DNA of 64,000 nt from JAFDYH01 sp049840875 (GCA_049840875.1 JASGJE010000011.1:1238094-1302093), one strand, 5' to 3'. Positions 26,035 through 34,714 are shown, counted from the stretch's first letter. The notes: generated from the letters alone by a model not told the origin. Translations and numbers: made by a program.

Positions 26035-27186
26035 ATGAATTTATTCGACGTATATCCCATCAACGACATAACAATCGTAAAAGCGAAAGGCTCTTACGTA
26101 TGGGATGATAAAGGTGAGCAGTATCTTGATCTCTATGGCGGACATGCTGTAATCAGTATCGGACACACCCATCCACATTGGATAAAACGAATCGAGGAGC
26201 AACTCGAGAAGATCGCGTTTTATTCCAACTCTATCAACAATCCTTTACAATCAGAACTGGCAAAAAAACTGGGAAAAGTTTCCGGTAAAGAAGATTACCA
26301 GCTTTTTCTTTGCAATAGCGGGGCGGAAGCAAATGAAAATGCATTGAAACTTGCATCATTTCATAATGGTCGCAAAAAGATAATTGCTTTCAGCAAATCA
26401 TTTCACGGACGTACATCGCTGGCTGTGGCTGCTACTGATAATAAAAATTATGTAGCGCCGGTGAATGAAAGTGATAACGTGATCTTTTTACCATTCAATG
26501 ATGAAGAAGCATTGGAAGAATGTTTTGAAAAAAATGGTAAGAAAATTTCGTCAGTAATTATCGAAGGTATCCAGGGCGTTGGTGGTATTAATGTTGCAGA
26601 AGAAAGTTTTTTAAAAGCAATACGCAATCTGTGTGACAAATACGGCGCTGTGTATATAGCAGATGGTGTGCAATGTGGGTATGGACGCAGCGGTAAGTTT
26701 TTCAGTCATGACTTTGGTGGTGTGAATGCGGATATTTACACTATGGCCAAAGGTATGGGCAATGGATTCCCTATCGGAGGCATCATCGTTGCGCCGCATA
26801 TAAAACCAAAACATTTTATTTTAGGAACTACGTTTGGCGGCAATCATCTCGCTTGCGCTGCCGCGTTAGCTGTTTTGGAAACAATCGAATCAGAGAAACT
26901 GATGGGCAACGCCGTTATGGTCGGAAAGTATTTAAGAGACGAGTTACAAGCAATATCAGGGATAAAAAATGTAAGAGGTCGTGGGTTGATGATTGGCTTT
27001 GATGTATCGCCGGAGTTAAAAGACCTACGTAAAAATTTATTGTGGAATCAAAAAACATTTACCGGTGAAGCAAAACCGGATATCATTCGTTTGTTACCTT
27101 CCCTGGCATTAAAAAGAAGAGACGCTGAAGCCTTTATAGAATCGGTGAAAGAAGAGATTGGAATGTTAGAAACTGCTAAAAGCTAA
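26035..27186 (+). CDS. argD: Acetyl/succinyl-ornithine aminotransferase
   Basis: 383 residues; a class III PLP aminotransferase producing N-acyl-ornithine from the semialdehyde with glutamate. Visible: YLDLYGGHAVISIGHTHPHW, CNSGAEANENALKLA, FHGRTSLAVAATDN, the helix around VYIADGVQCGYGRSGKFF and the PLP lysine in TMAKGMGNGFPIGG. Length is normal. It lies in the arginine cluster behind the first S23 unit; a 128-nt gap separates it from argF'. Confidence 0.94.
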   Translation: MNLFDVYPINDITIVKAKGSYVWDDKGEQYLDLYGGHAVISIGHTHPHWIKRIEEQLEKIAFYSNSINNPLQSELAKKLGKVSGKEDYQLFLCNSGAEANENALKLASFHNGRKKIIAFSKSFHGRTSLAVAATDNKNYVAPVNESDNVIFLPFNDEEALEECFEKNGKKISSVIIEGIQGVGGINVAEESFLKAIRNLCDKYGAVYIADGVQCGYGRSGKFFSHDFGGVNADIYTMAKGMGNGFPIGGIIVAPHIKPKHFILGTTFGGNHLACAAALAVLETIESEKLMGNAVMVGKYLRDELQAISGIKNVRGRGLMIGFDVSPELKDLRKNLLWNQKTFTGEAKPDIIRLLPSLALKRRDAEAFIESVKEEIGMLETAKS

Positions 27187-27314
27187 AAGTAATTTTGAGT
27201 TTACAGTTGGCAATTGGCAGTCGTACTACAGATAAAAATTGCATTTTGAAAATTAAAGACTGTTAGCTGAATAGAATTACAGAAGCACGTTTCATAAATA
27301 ATAAAGTATAAAAG

Positions 27315-28286
27315 TTGAAACAGTTTATATCCGTTCACGATGTAAAAGACATCGATTCTCTTGTAAAAAAGGCGATAGAGTATAAAAACAATCCTTTCAA
27401 GGATAAGACGCTTGGCGCCAATAAACGCATTGGGTGTTTGTTTCTCAATCCAAGTATGCGTACAAGATTGAGCACACAGATAGCAGCGCAAAACCTGGGA
27501 ATGGAAGTAATCGTTTTTAATGTCGGCAGCGAAGGGTGGGCGTTGGAGTTTGAAGAAGAAGCGATCATGAGCGGCAATACGGTGGAGCATGTGAAAGATG
27601 CTGCTCCGATAATGGGAAAGTATTTCGATATTCTTGCGATAAGAACATTTCCTTCGCTCAAAAACCGTGAAGATGATTATAGCGAGTTGTATATAAAACA
27701 GTTTATAAAATACGCAGGAATTCCGGTTGTGAGTTTAGAAAGTGCAACGTTACATCCATTACAGTCCCTCACGGATATTATAACCATTCAGGAAGAAATT
27801 AAAAATTCAAAAGTAAAAAGTAAAAAACCTAAAATCGTTCTGACCTGGGCGCCGCACGTAAAAGCATTACCGCAATGTGTCGCTAATAGTTTTTCGCAAT
27901 GGATGAATGCCTGGGGTAAAGCTGATTTTGTTATTACGCATCCTGAAGACTATGAATTAAATGAAGAATTTACAAAAGGAGCAACTATTACCCACAATCA
28001 AAATGAAGCATTGAAAAATGCCGATTTTGTTTACGTAAAAAACTGGAGCACCTACAACGATTACGGTAAAATTTACAGCAATGACCCTGAATGGATGCTG
28101 ACAAATAAGAAACTGGAGCTAACTAATAATGCTAAAGTGATGCATTGTTTACCCGTGAGAAGGAATGTTGAATTAAGCGATGAGATATTAGACAGTGCAA
28201 ATAGTTTAGTAACAAAGGAAGCCGCGAACCGAGTCTGGGCGGCGCAGGCAGTTTTATCGGAAATACTGAAGGTCCCCATCCCCTAA
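27315..28286 (+). CDS. argF': N-succinylornithine-type transcarbamylase
   Basis: 323 residues from a TTG start. The carbamoyl-phosphate site is NPSMRTRLSTQ, the form seen in Bacteroides succinylornithine transcarbamylase rather than the STRT of ordinary OTCases. HPLQSLTDI, APHVKALPQCVANSF and HCLPVRRNVELSDE also match that enzyme. At the position that separates succinyl (Pro90 in B. fragilis) from acetyl (Glu92 in Xanthomonas) enzymes this protein has Val90 (SGNTVEHV), which favours the succinyl type. The stop codon lies inside a CCCC-TAAA-GGGG palindrome. Confidence 0.9.
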   Translation: MKQFISVHDVKDIDSLVKKAIEYKNNPFKDKTLGANKRIGCLFLNPSMRTRLSTQIAAQNLGMEVIVFNVGSEGWALEFEEEAIMSGNTVEHVKDAAPIMGKYFDILAIRTFPSLKNREDDYSELYIKQFIKYAGIPVVSLESATLHPLQSLTDIITIQEEIKNSKVKSKKPKIVLTWAPHVKALPQCVANSFSQWMNAWGKADFVITHPEDYELNEEFTKGATITHNQNEALKNADFVYVKNWSTYNDYGKIYSNDPEWMLTNKKLELTNNAKVMHCLPVRRNVELSDEILDSANSLVTKEAANRVWAAQAVLSEILKVPIP

Positions 28287-28293
28287 AGGGGTG
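28272..28293. repeat. Palindromic element at the argF' stop codon
   Basis: CCCC-TAAA-GGGG (28280-28291) is a perfect palindrome preceded by CCCCAT. It supplies the last codons (VPIP) and the TAA stop. Related to the other GC-rich elements of the cluster; it could also pair as an RNA hairpin at the gene end. Confidence 0.6.
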
Positions 28294-28376
28294 TTTACAA
28301 ACCGTCTTTATGAAAGATTAGTCTCATTGTTTTAAGATTTAGAAATGAGGAAGTATTCAACAACTTAAATTACGTT

Positions 28377-29234
28377 TTGGAAAAAATATCTCAAACAATA
28401 ACGACTGCACAAAGCCCCCCTTTCGGGGATGGGGGCAGCAATCTATTTGTCATAAAGATCGGCGGCAATATAATCGATGATGAATTAAAGCTTTCTTCTT
28501 TTCTAAAAGATTTTGCTTCAATTAAAGGGAAAAAAATTCTCGTTCACGGAGGCGGCAAGCTTGCTACACAACTCGCAGGCAAGTTGGGCATAGAACAAAC
28601 AATGATTGATGGCCGTCGTATTACTGATGCAGAAACGTTGAAGATTGTTACGATGGTGTATGCAGGTTATATCAATAAGAATATCGTAGCACAATTACAG
28701 GCAAATGCATGTGATGCAATAGGATTAAGTGGTGCAGACGGGAATGCCATGCTGGCATATAAAAGGCAACATCCAACCATTGACTATGGGTTTGCAGGAG
28801 ATATAGACGCGATAAATATTGACTTCATCAGTAACCTGCTTGACAAAAATATCTCGGTTGTTCTGGCACCAATAACACACAATGGCAAAGGACAATTGCT
28901 GAATACAAATGCAGACACTATCGCACAGGAAGCAGCGAAAGCATTAAGTAAGCATTATTCAGTTTCATTGATCTATTCTTTTGAAAAAGCTGGAGTATTG
29001 TTGGATGTAAATGACGACAATTCGGTTATAGAAAAAATGAATTGGGACTACTATCAGCAATTAAAACCCTCTCCTTCGGGGGCTGGGGGTAAAATATTTG
29101 CTGGCATGATACCGAAACTGGATAACGCATTCGCAGCGTTAAACAGTGGTGTAAAAAAAGTGGTTATCGGTAAGGCAGAGCAACTTGATTCACTAATCAA
29201 CGGAACGGCAGGAACAACAATTATAAATGAGTAG
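28377..29234 (+). CDS. argB: N-acyl-glutamate kinase
   Basis: 285 residues from a TTG start. Amino-acid-kinase fold: LFVIKIGGNIIDDELKL, LVHGGGKLATQLAGKLGI, VVLAPITHNGKGQLLNTNAD (acyl-glutamate and ATP sites) and FAGMIPKLDNAFAAL. Two GC-rich palindromes are translated in frame, one at the N-terminus (SPPFGDGG, before the usual start of the domain) and one in the C-terminal ATP-side region (PSPSGAGG, just before IFAGMIPKL). The conserved residues on both sides are kept, so the enzyme may remain active. It overlaps argE by 8 nt. Confidence 0.92.
   Translation: MEKISQTITTAQSPPFGDGGSNLFVIKIGGNIIDDELKLSSFLKDFASIKGKKILVHGGGKLATQLAGKLGIEQTMIDGRRITDAETLKIVTMVYAGYINKNIVAQLQANACDAIGLSGADGNAMLAYKRQHPTIDYGFAGDIDAINIDFISNLLDKNISVVLAPITHNGKGQLLNTNADTIAQEAAKALSKHYSVSLIYSFEKAGVLLDVNDDNSVIEKMNWDYYQQLKPSPSGAGGKIFAGMIPKLDNAFAALNSGVKKVVIGKAEQLDSLINGTAGTTIINE
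28413..28436. repeat. GC-rich palindromic element translated at the argB N-terminus
   Basis: A C6 run, TTTC, GGGG, AT, then GGGGGC: it can fold as CCCC/GGGG or C5/G5 hairpins. It is read as SPPFGDGG. Almost the same as the element in ade (C6-TTT-GGGG-AGT-G7). Confidence 0.7.
29067..29089. repeat. GC-rich palindromic element translated inside argB
   Basis: CCCTCTCCTTCGGGGGCTGG and following G residues; read as PSPSGAGG between YYQQLK and KIFAGMIPKL. The surrounding protein is well conserved in the family, so the peptide stands out as an insertion or replacement. Confidence 0.65.
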
Positions 29235-30300
29235 CGAAAGTTTAGATATACTACAACAGGACGCGATTGATTTACTGAAAACACTGATCGCAACGCCTTC
29301 TTTCAGCAAGGAAGAAGAAAAGACAGCGGCGATCATTAAAGACTTTCTTCTTTCCAAAGGCGTAAAGACAAACGTTCACCTTAACAATGTATGGGCGAGA
29401 AATCTTTTCTATGATGCATCCAAACCGACCATCTTATTAAACTCTCATCACGATACTGTAAAACCCAATAAAGGATATACACTTGATCCGTTTGCTGCTA
29501 TCGAAAAAGATGGAAAATTGTTTGGCCTTGGCAGTAATGATGCCGGTGGATGCCTTGTATCGCTGATAGCTACGTTTCTCTTTTTCTACAGTAAGAAAGA
29601 TCTGAAATATAATATGTTGATTGCGGCAACCGCTGAAGAAGAGATTTCGGGTAAAAATGGCGTTGAGGCATTATTACCATCATTGGGCAAAATTGATTTT
29701 GGCATTGTAGGTGAGCCTACACATATGCAAATGGCTGTAGCGGAAAAAGGGTTAATGGTATTGGATTGTGTCGCTTACGGAAAAGCAGGTCATGCTGCAA
29801 GAGAAGAAGGTGAAAGTGCCTTGTACAAAGCAATCACTGACATTAATTGGTTCAGCAGTTATAAATTCGATAAGGTATCTGATCTGCTCGGCCCGGTAAA
29901 GATGAGCGTAACCGTTATTGAAACAGAAAATAAAGCGCATAATGTAGTTCCATCACAATGCAAATTTGTAGTGGATACACGAATCAACGAACTGTATACT
30001 TTCGAAGAAATTCTTGAAATCATCAGGAAAAATATTAAAAGTGAAATTCAGCCGCGAAGCATCCGATTGCGTTCATCATCCATTGCACTGGATCATCCAA
30101 TAGTAAAAGCAGGAACCACTCTTGGAAGAACGTATTATGGCTCTTCAACAACTTCCGACAAAGCATTGATGCATTTCCCTGCATTAAAAATGGGGCCAGG
30201 CGACTCAGCAAGAAGCCATACAGCCGATGAATACATTTATACTGATGAGATAAAGGAGGGAATTGATTTGTACATCCGGTTATTAGAGCAGATACTTTAG
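29227..30300 (+). CDS. argE: M20 deacylase of the arginine pathway (ArgE-like)
   Basis: 357 residues. Di-metal M20 motifs are visible: LLNSHHDTVKPNKGY, GLGSNDAGGCLVSL, the catalytic glutamate in AATAEEEISGKNGVEAL, VGEPTHMQMAVAEKG and the dimer-domain GKAGHAAREEGESA. It probably removes the acyl group from N-acyl-citrulline (or N-acyl-ornithine) since the transcarbamylase here uses acylated substrate. Start codon overlaps argB by 8 nt, indicating coupling. Confidence 0.9.
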   Translation: MSSESLDILQQDAIDLLKTLIATPSFSKEEEKTAAIIKDFLLSKGVKTNVHLNNVWARNLFYDASKPTILLNSHHDTVKPNKGYTLDPFAAIEKDGKLFGLGSNDAGGCLVSLIATFLFFYSKKDLKYNMLIAATAEEEISGKNGVEALLPSLGKIDFGIVGEPTHMQMAVAEKGLMVLDCVAYGKAGHAAREEGESALYKAITDINWFSSYKFDKVSDLLGPVKMSVTVIETENKAHNVVPSQCKFVVDTRINELYTFEEILEIIRKNIKSEIQPRSIRLRSSSIALDHPIVKAGTTLGRTYYGSSTTSDKALMHFPALKMGPGDSARSHTADEYIYTDEIKEGIDLYIRLLEQIL

Positions 30301-30313
30301 TTATTTGTTCCAA

Positions 30314-30330
30314 GTTTCTGGTTACTAGTT
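30314..30330 (+). repeat. Left inverted repeat of the second S23 unit
   Basis: GTTTCTGGTTACTAGTT matches the reverse complement of 30735-30751 at 15 of 17 positions. It lies between the argE stop and the S23 start. Confidence 0.55.
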
Positions 30331-30344
30331 AAGAACCCTGCCAT

Positions 30345-30743
30345 ATGAAAAGTTATAGAGATCTGGAAGTTTACAAAGAGTCAAAGCGATTGGCAGTAGC
30401 CATTCATAAAATGAGTATGAAGTTACCTAAGTTCGAATTATACGAAGAAGGGAGTCAGATAAGAAGATCTTCAAAATCAGTAACCGCAACGATTGTTGAA
30501 GGATATGGCAGACGAAAATATAAAGCAGACTTTATAAAATATCTCATTTATTCGCAGGCTGAATGCGATGAAACAATTGTGCACCTTGATTTTTTATTTG
30601 AAAGCGGATCATTAAAAGAACCTGAAACTTATAACAGCTTAAAAGAACAATATGAAATATTAAGCAGGAAAATGAATAAATTCATTCAGTGGGTTGAAGA
30701 TAAGTGGAATGATTTTCCTTCGGATGAAACCAGAAACAAGTAA
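30345..30743 (+). CDS. S23 / four-helix-bundle protein, second copy
   Basis: 132 residues of the same family as the gene between argC and argD, but divergent: YRDLEVYKESKRLAVAIHKM, then SQIRRSSKSVTATIVEGYG (the conserved RR-x-S...I-x-E-G core) and YSQAECDETIVHLDFLFESG. It sits between argE and argH, again bracketed by inverted repeats (15 of 17 matches). Low similarity of the two proteins and of their repeats argues for two separate insertions rather than a recent duplication. Function unknown. Confidence 0.88.
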   Translation: MKSYRDLEVYKESKRLAVAIHKMSMKLPKFELYEEGSQIRRSSKSVTATIVEGYGRRKYKADFIKYLIYSQAECDETIVHLDFLFESGSLKEPETYNSLKEQYEILSRKMNKFIQWVEDKWNDFPSDETRNK

Positions 30744-30751
30744 CCTGAAAC
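30735..30751 (-). repeat. Right inverted repeat of the second S23 unit
   Basis: Reverse complement reads GTTTCAGGTTACTTGTT. It overlaps the last codons and stop of the S23 gene and ends 11 nt before the argH start. Confidence 0.55.
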
Positions 30752-30762
30752 ATGTAACCACA

Positions 30763-32094
30763 ATGAAACTCTGGCAAAAAGATAAGGCATCTCTGAAAGA
30801 GGTAGAAACATTTACTGTCGGCAAAGATCGTGAAATGGATATGTATTTGTCTGCTTTTGATGTGCTGGGTTCTTTGGCGCATATTGAAATGCTTGAATCA
30901 GTTGGATTATTAACTAAGAATGAGTTATCACAATTACAGAAAGAACTAAAAAATATTTATCAGCAAATTCAACGAGGAGAATTCAAACTACAGGAAGATG
31001 TAGAAGACATTCACTCACAGGTCGAATTATTACTCACTCAAAAACTTGGCGACGTTGGAAAGAAAATCCATTCAGCCCGTAGCCGCAATGACCAGGTCTT
31101 AGTAGACGTAAAACTTTTTCTGAGAAATGAGATTGAAGAATTGGTAAATGCAATTCAACCATTTTTTGATTTATTACAAGCACAGAGCGAAAAATATAAG
31201 CCAGAGCTACTCCCGGGCTACACGCATTTACAATTGGCAATGCCTTCTTCATTCGGCTTGTGGTTTGGCGCTTATGCAGAAAGCCTTGTTGATGATATGG
31301 TGACGTTGAAAGCTGCGTTCGACATTGTAAATAAGAATCCATTAGGTTCAGCAGCTGGCTATGGCTCATCATTTCCTATCAACCGGACATTAACAACACA
31401 TTTATTAGGCTTTGATGATCTAAATTACAATGTTGTGTACGCACAGATGGGAAGAGGAAAAGCCGAAAGAATTACTGCACAGGCGTTGGCGAATGTTGCG
31501 GATACACTTGCAAAACTCAGCATGGATGCTTGTCTATACCTGAACCAGAATTTTGGATTCATTTCATTTCCTGCAGAATTAACAACAGGCAGCAGTATCA
31601 TGCCACATAAAAAAAATCCGGATGTTTTTGAACTGATTCGTTCTCATTGCAATCAAATTAAAGCCTTGCCGAATGAAATCACATTGATGACAACGAATCT
31701 CCCTTCCGGCTATCACAGGGATTTGCAATTATTGAAAGAACATTTATTCCCCGCTTTTAAAACATTGAAAGATTGCATTGAAATGGGAGGATTGATGCTT
31801 TCTAATGTTGAAGTGAAAAAAGATCTTCTAACTGATGAGAAATACAAATATCTTTTTAGTGTAGAAGAGGTAAATAAGTTGGTGAACAGCGGAGTACCAT
31901 TCAGAGATGCTTATAAAAAAGTAGGGTTCGATATTGAAGCTGGAAAATTCAGCTATGATACCAGCATCCATCACACACACGAAGGAAGCATTGGTAATCT
32001 TTGCACAGGAGAAATAAAAAAACAGATGCAAAAGGTTGTCGCCTCATTTTCGTTCGACACTGTGCATAAGGCGATTGAAAAATTGGTTTCTTAG
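30763..32094 (+). CDS. argH: Argininosuccinate lyase
   Basis: 443 residues from the ATG preceding KLWQKDKASLKEVETFTVGK; an in-frame ATG at 30694 lies inside the S23 gene and would add unrelated residues. Lyase-superfamily motifs: DVEDIHSQVELLLTQKLGD, HSARSRNDQVLVD, GYTHLQLAMPSSFG, and the signature GSSIMPHKKNPDVFELIRSH with the catalytic serine. It cleaves argininosuccinate to arginine and fumarate and closes the cluster. Confidence 0.95.
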   Translation: MKLWQKDKASLKEVETFTVGKDREMDMYLSAFDVLGSLAHIEMLESVGLLTKNELSQLQKELKNIYQQIQRGEFKLQEDVEDIHSQVELLLTQKLGDVGKKIHSARSRNDQVLVDVKLFLRNEIEELVNAIQPFFDLLQAQSEKYKPELLPGYTHLQLAMPSSFGLWFGAYAESLVDDMVTLKAAFDIVNKNPLGSAAGYGSSFPINRTLTTHLLGFDDLNYNVVYAQMGRGKAERITAQALANVADTLAKLSMDACLYLNQNFGFISFPAELTTGSSIMPHKKNPDVFELIRSHCNQIKALPNEITLMTTNLPSGYHRDLQLLKEHLFPAFKTLKDCIEMGGLMLSNVEVKKDLLTDEKYKYLFSVEEVNKLVNSGVPFRDAYKKVGFDIEAGKFSYDTSIHHTHEGSIGNLCTGEIKKQMQKVVASFSFDTVHKAIEKLVS

Positions 32095-32101
32095 TTATTT
32101 A

Positions 32102-33469
32102 CTACAATCCGTATTTATCCACCAGGTAAATGAATGCCGCCATATTCAACGCTCCTAATTCCAATTCACGTTTATTTACATTTTCCAACACATCGTTTTT
32201 CGCATGATGATAATCGAAATAACGTTGTGAATCGGGAATTAATTCACCAGCAGGTATTCCCATTGTCTCTGCAATCGGACCTACATCTGCACCACCTTCA
32301 CCTTTTTCAATTTCATACACCCCATAAGGTTGTAATAATGGAATCCATGCCTGTACTTTCTTTAATTGTTCGGCAGTACCACCGAAACTGATTCCTCTCG
32401 GTGTAAATCCACCGGCATCACTTTCCAATGCAAAAATGTGTTTTTCATTTTTTGCCTTTGCTTCTTCCGCATATTTGCTGCCACCGCGCAATCCATTCTC
32501 TTCATTGGCAAATAACACAAAACGTATTGTATGCTTTGGCTTATATCCAATCGCTTTTAATGCTCTTAATATCTCGATTGTTTGTACCATCCCTGCTCCA
32601 TCATCATGTGCGCCTTCTGCAAGATCCCAGCTATCTAAATGTCCGCCCACTGTTATAAATTCATTGGGTGATTCGGTTCCTGTCAATTCACCAATTACAC
32701 TATGCCCGATCGTATCAGGAAGGAAATGCGAATTGCTTTTATAAAATACGGATACGCTTCCTTTTTGTAGCTGCTGATCTAACCAATCTGCATCTTTTAA
32801 ACCGACTGCCATTGATGGAATCTTTGGAATTGAATCACCGCTTGCAGTAGCGCCGGTATGCGGATTGTTGTCTACACTATGCGACATACTGCGAACCAAT
32901 ACCGCTACTGCGCCATTTTTTGCAGCCATCGTTGGCCCCATATATCTGTATCGGACAGCATCTGCATACGATTCAAACGTTCTTATCAATTTTGGATTAA
33001 ACGGATAATTGTAAAAAACGATCTTCCCTTTTATTTCATTTTTCTTTGTCTCGAGCTCTTCGAATGTTTTAATCTCGATTACCTGCCCATTCACTCCTTT
33101 TATCCCTGTGCCCGTTGAATTACCTAATGCCGCAACAGCCAGTTTTTTGTTTTTATCTGCTCCACTTGTAATTCGCAGTTCTTCCGCAGCGCCACGTACC
33201 CAATGTGGTACCATGCATTGCTGCAACCAACTTTTATCTGCTCCTGATTGTTTCATTTTTTCAATACCCCACTTCTCTGCTTTAACCATGCCTTGCGAAC
33301 CGGATAAACGCTGCCCTATATTTTTAGTCAACTCATGCAGATTATCGTAAGCTTTACCATTTACCAATACCTCATCTGCTATTTTTCGAATCATCAATGA
33401 GTCGTCACTCTGAGCATGTATAAACGAATAAGTGAACAAGCAAATTAAGCAAAGCGAAAGGCCTCTCAT
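32102..33469 (-). CDS. Secreted M28-family aminopeptidase/carboxypeptidase
   Basis: 455 residues with a signal peptide (SLCLICLFTYSFIHAQ). A PA-like inserted domain (about 120-260) precedes the M28 zinc site: VGGHLDSWDLAEGAHDDGAG, FANEENGLRGGSKYAEEA, ESDAGGFTPRG and YFDYHHAKNDVLENVNK. This plan resembles carboxypeptidase Q / plasma glutamate carboxypeptidase. All metal ligands are present, so it should be an active periplasmic or secreted exopeptidase. It is convergent with argH (7 nt between stops). Confidence 0.9.
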   Translation of the reverse strand: MRGLSLCLICLFTYSFIHAQSDDSLMIRKIADEVLVNGKAYDNLHELTKNIGQRLSGSQGMVKAEKWGIEKMKQSGADKSWLQQCMVPHWVRGAAEELRITSGADKNKKLAVAALGNSTGTGIKGVNGQVIEIKTFEELETKKNEIKGKIVFYNYPFNPKLIRTFESYADAVRYRYMGPTMAAKNGAVAVLVRSMSHSVDNNPHTGATASGDSIPKIPSMAVGLKDADWLDQQLQKGSVSVFYKSNSHFLPDTIGHSVIGELTGTESPNEFITVGGHLDSWDLAEGAHDDGAGMVQTIEILRALKAIGYKPKHTIRFVLFANEENGLRGGSKYAEEAKAKNEKHIFALESDAGGFTPRGISFGGTAEQLKKVQAWIPLLQPYGVYEIEKGEGGADVGPIAETMGIPAGELIPDSQRYFDYHHAKNDVLENVNKRELELGALNMAAFIYLVDKYGL

Positions 33470-33558
33470 GTTTTATAATTTGTTTTAAAAGTAAAACATC
33501 GCTCCATTCGGAACAAATAATTAAGACAGGCGGTCAACCTTTCTGCTATCAAAACTGT

Positions 33559-33566
33559 TACCTTAG
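33559..33566 (+). promoter_or_regulatory. Candidate -7 box for bshA
   Basis: TACCTTAG, one mismatch from TAnnTTTG, 25 nt upstream of the bshA start in the divergent region. A -33 element is not clear. Confidence 0.35.
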
Positions 33567-33591
33567 TCCACAGTTACGAAAATCTTTTTTT

Positions 33592-34710
33592 ATGAGAATT
33601 GGCATTGTTTGCTATCCCACATTTGGCGGCAGCGGCGTTTTGGCTACAGAACTTGGTAAGGCATTGGCGCAGAAAGGTCATCACGTGCATTTTATTACTT
33701 ACCAGCAGCCTGTGAGACTAAATGGTTTTATTCCCAATATTTTTTATCACGAAGTGCAGGTTCCCACTTATCCATTGTTTGACTATCCGCCTTACGAAAC
33801 GGCGTTGGCGAGTACCATGGTAGATGTTATCAAAAACAATAGCCTTGATTTATTGCATGTGCATTATGCCATACCGCATGCATCCGCTGCGTTTATGGCA
33901 AAAAAAATATTAGAGCTTGAGGGCAAACGGATACCTGTTGTTACTACGTTGCATGGTACTGATATTACATTGGTTGGCAAAGACAAAACGTATGCACCGG
34001 TTGTTGCATTCTCTATCAATCAAAGTGATGCAATTACAGCGGTATCGAACAATCTTCGTGATGAAACTTACAGAACATTCCGGATCGAAAAAGAAATTCA
34101 GGTGATTCCAAACTTTGTCGATGTAAACCGGTTTGCACGTAAGCCAATTGATGCGTTTAAAAAAGTAATCGCACCGGATGGCGAACGTATCATTTTACAT
34201 GCTTCCAATTTCAGGAAAATTAAACGAGTAAAAGATGTCGTCCGCGTATTTAATGAAATCAATAAAATAATCCCTTCTAAATTATTATTTATCGGTGATG
34301 GTCCCGAAAGACAACCTGCTGAAGAATTGAGTCGTGAGCTTGGTGTAGGAAATGAAATTCGGTTCGTTGGCAAACAAGAACAAATGGAAGATATTCTCGC
34401 CATCGGTGATTTGTTTCTTCTGCCTTCCGATTACGAAAGCTTTGGTCTTGCCGCATTGGAGGCGATGGCCGCAGGTGTACCGGTAATATCAACCAATGTC
34501 GGAGGACTTAGTGAAATAAATATTCCCGGGCATACGGGTTATATGTCTAATGTCGGAGACATTGCGGATATGACGCAAAACGCATTGAAGATTTTGAAAG
34601 ATGATGAAACCTTGAAAACTTTCAAAGCTAACGCAGCGGAATACGCGAAGAAATTCGACATCAGTAATATCGTGCCGTATTACGAGCAGCTATATTCGAG
34701 GTTTCTATAA
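33592..34710 (+). CDS. bshA: N-acetyl-alpha-D-glucosaminyl L-malate synthase
   Basis: 372 residues; GT4 glycosyltransferase that makes GlcNAc-malate, the first step of bacillithiol synthesis. Seen: IGIVCYPTFGGSGVLATELG, HVHFITYQQPVRL, LLHVHYAIPHASAAFMAKK, VTTLHGTDITLVG, VIPNFVDVNRF and the GT4 glutamate motif PSDYESFGLAALEAMAAGVP. These match BshA rather than general GT4 enzymes. bshB and bshC are not in the window. Confidence 0.94.
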   Translation: MRIGIVCYPTFGGSGVLATELGKALAQKGHHVHFITYQQPVRLNGFIPNIFYHEVQVPTYPLFDYPPYETALASTMVDVIKNNSLDLLHVHYAIPHASAAFMAKKILELEGKRIPVVTTLHGTDITLVGKDKTYAPVVAFSINQSDAITAVSNNLRDETYRTFRIEKEIQVIPNFVDVNRFARKPIDAFKKVIAPDGERIILHASNFRKIKRVKDVVRVFNEINKIIPSKLLFIGDGPERQPAEELSRELGVGNEIRFVGKQEQMEDILAIGDLFLLPSDYESFGLAALEAMAAGVPVISTNVGGLSEINIPGHTGYMSNVGDIADMTQNALKILKDDETLKTFKANAAEYAKKFDISNIVPYYEQLYSRFL

Positions 34711-34714
34711 ATAA

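Noticed and set aside
25636..30743. A diversity-generating retroelement (S23 proteins resemble Avd)
   Set aside because: No reverse transcriptase, template repeat or variable repeat is present near either S23 gene.
30694..30762. N-terminal extension of argH by 23 residues
   Set aside because: It overlaps the S23 gene and its inverted repeat, and the family N-terminus starts at the ATG of 30763.
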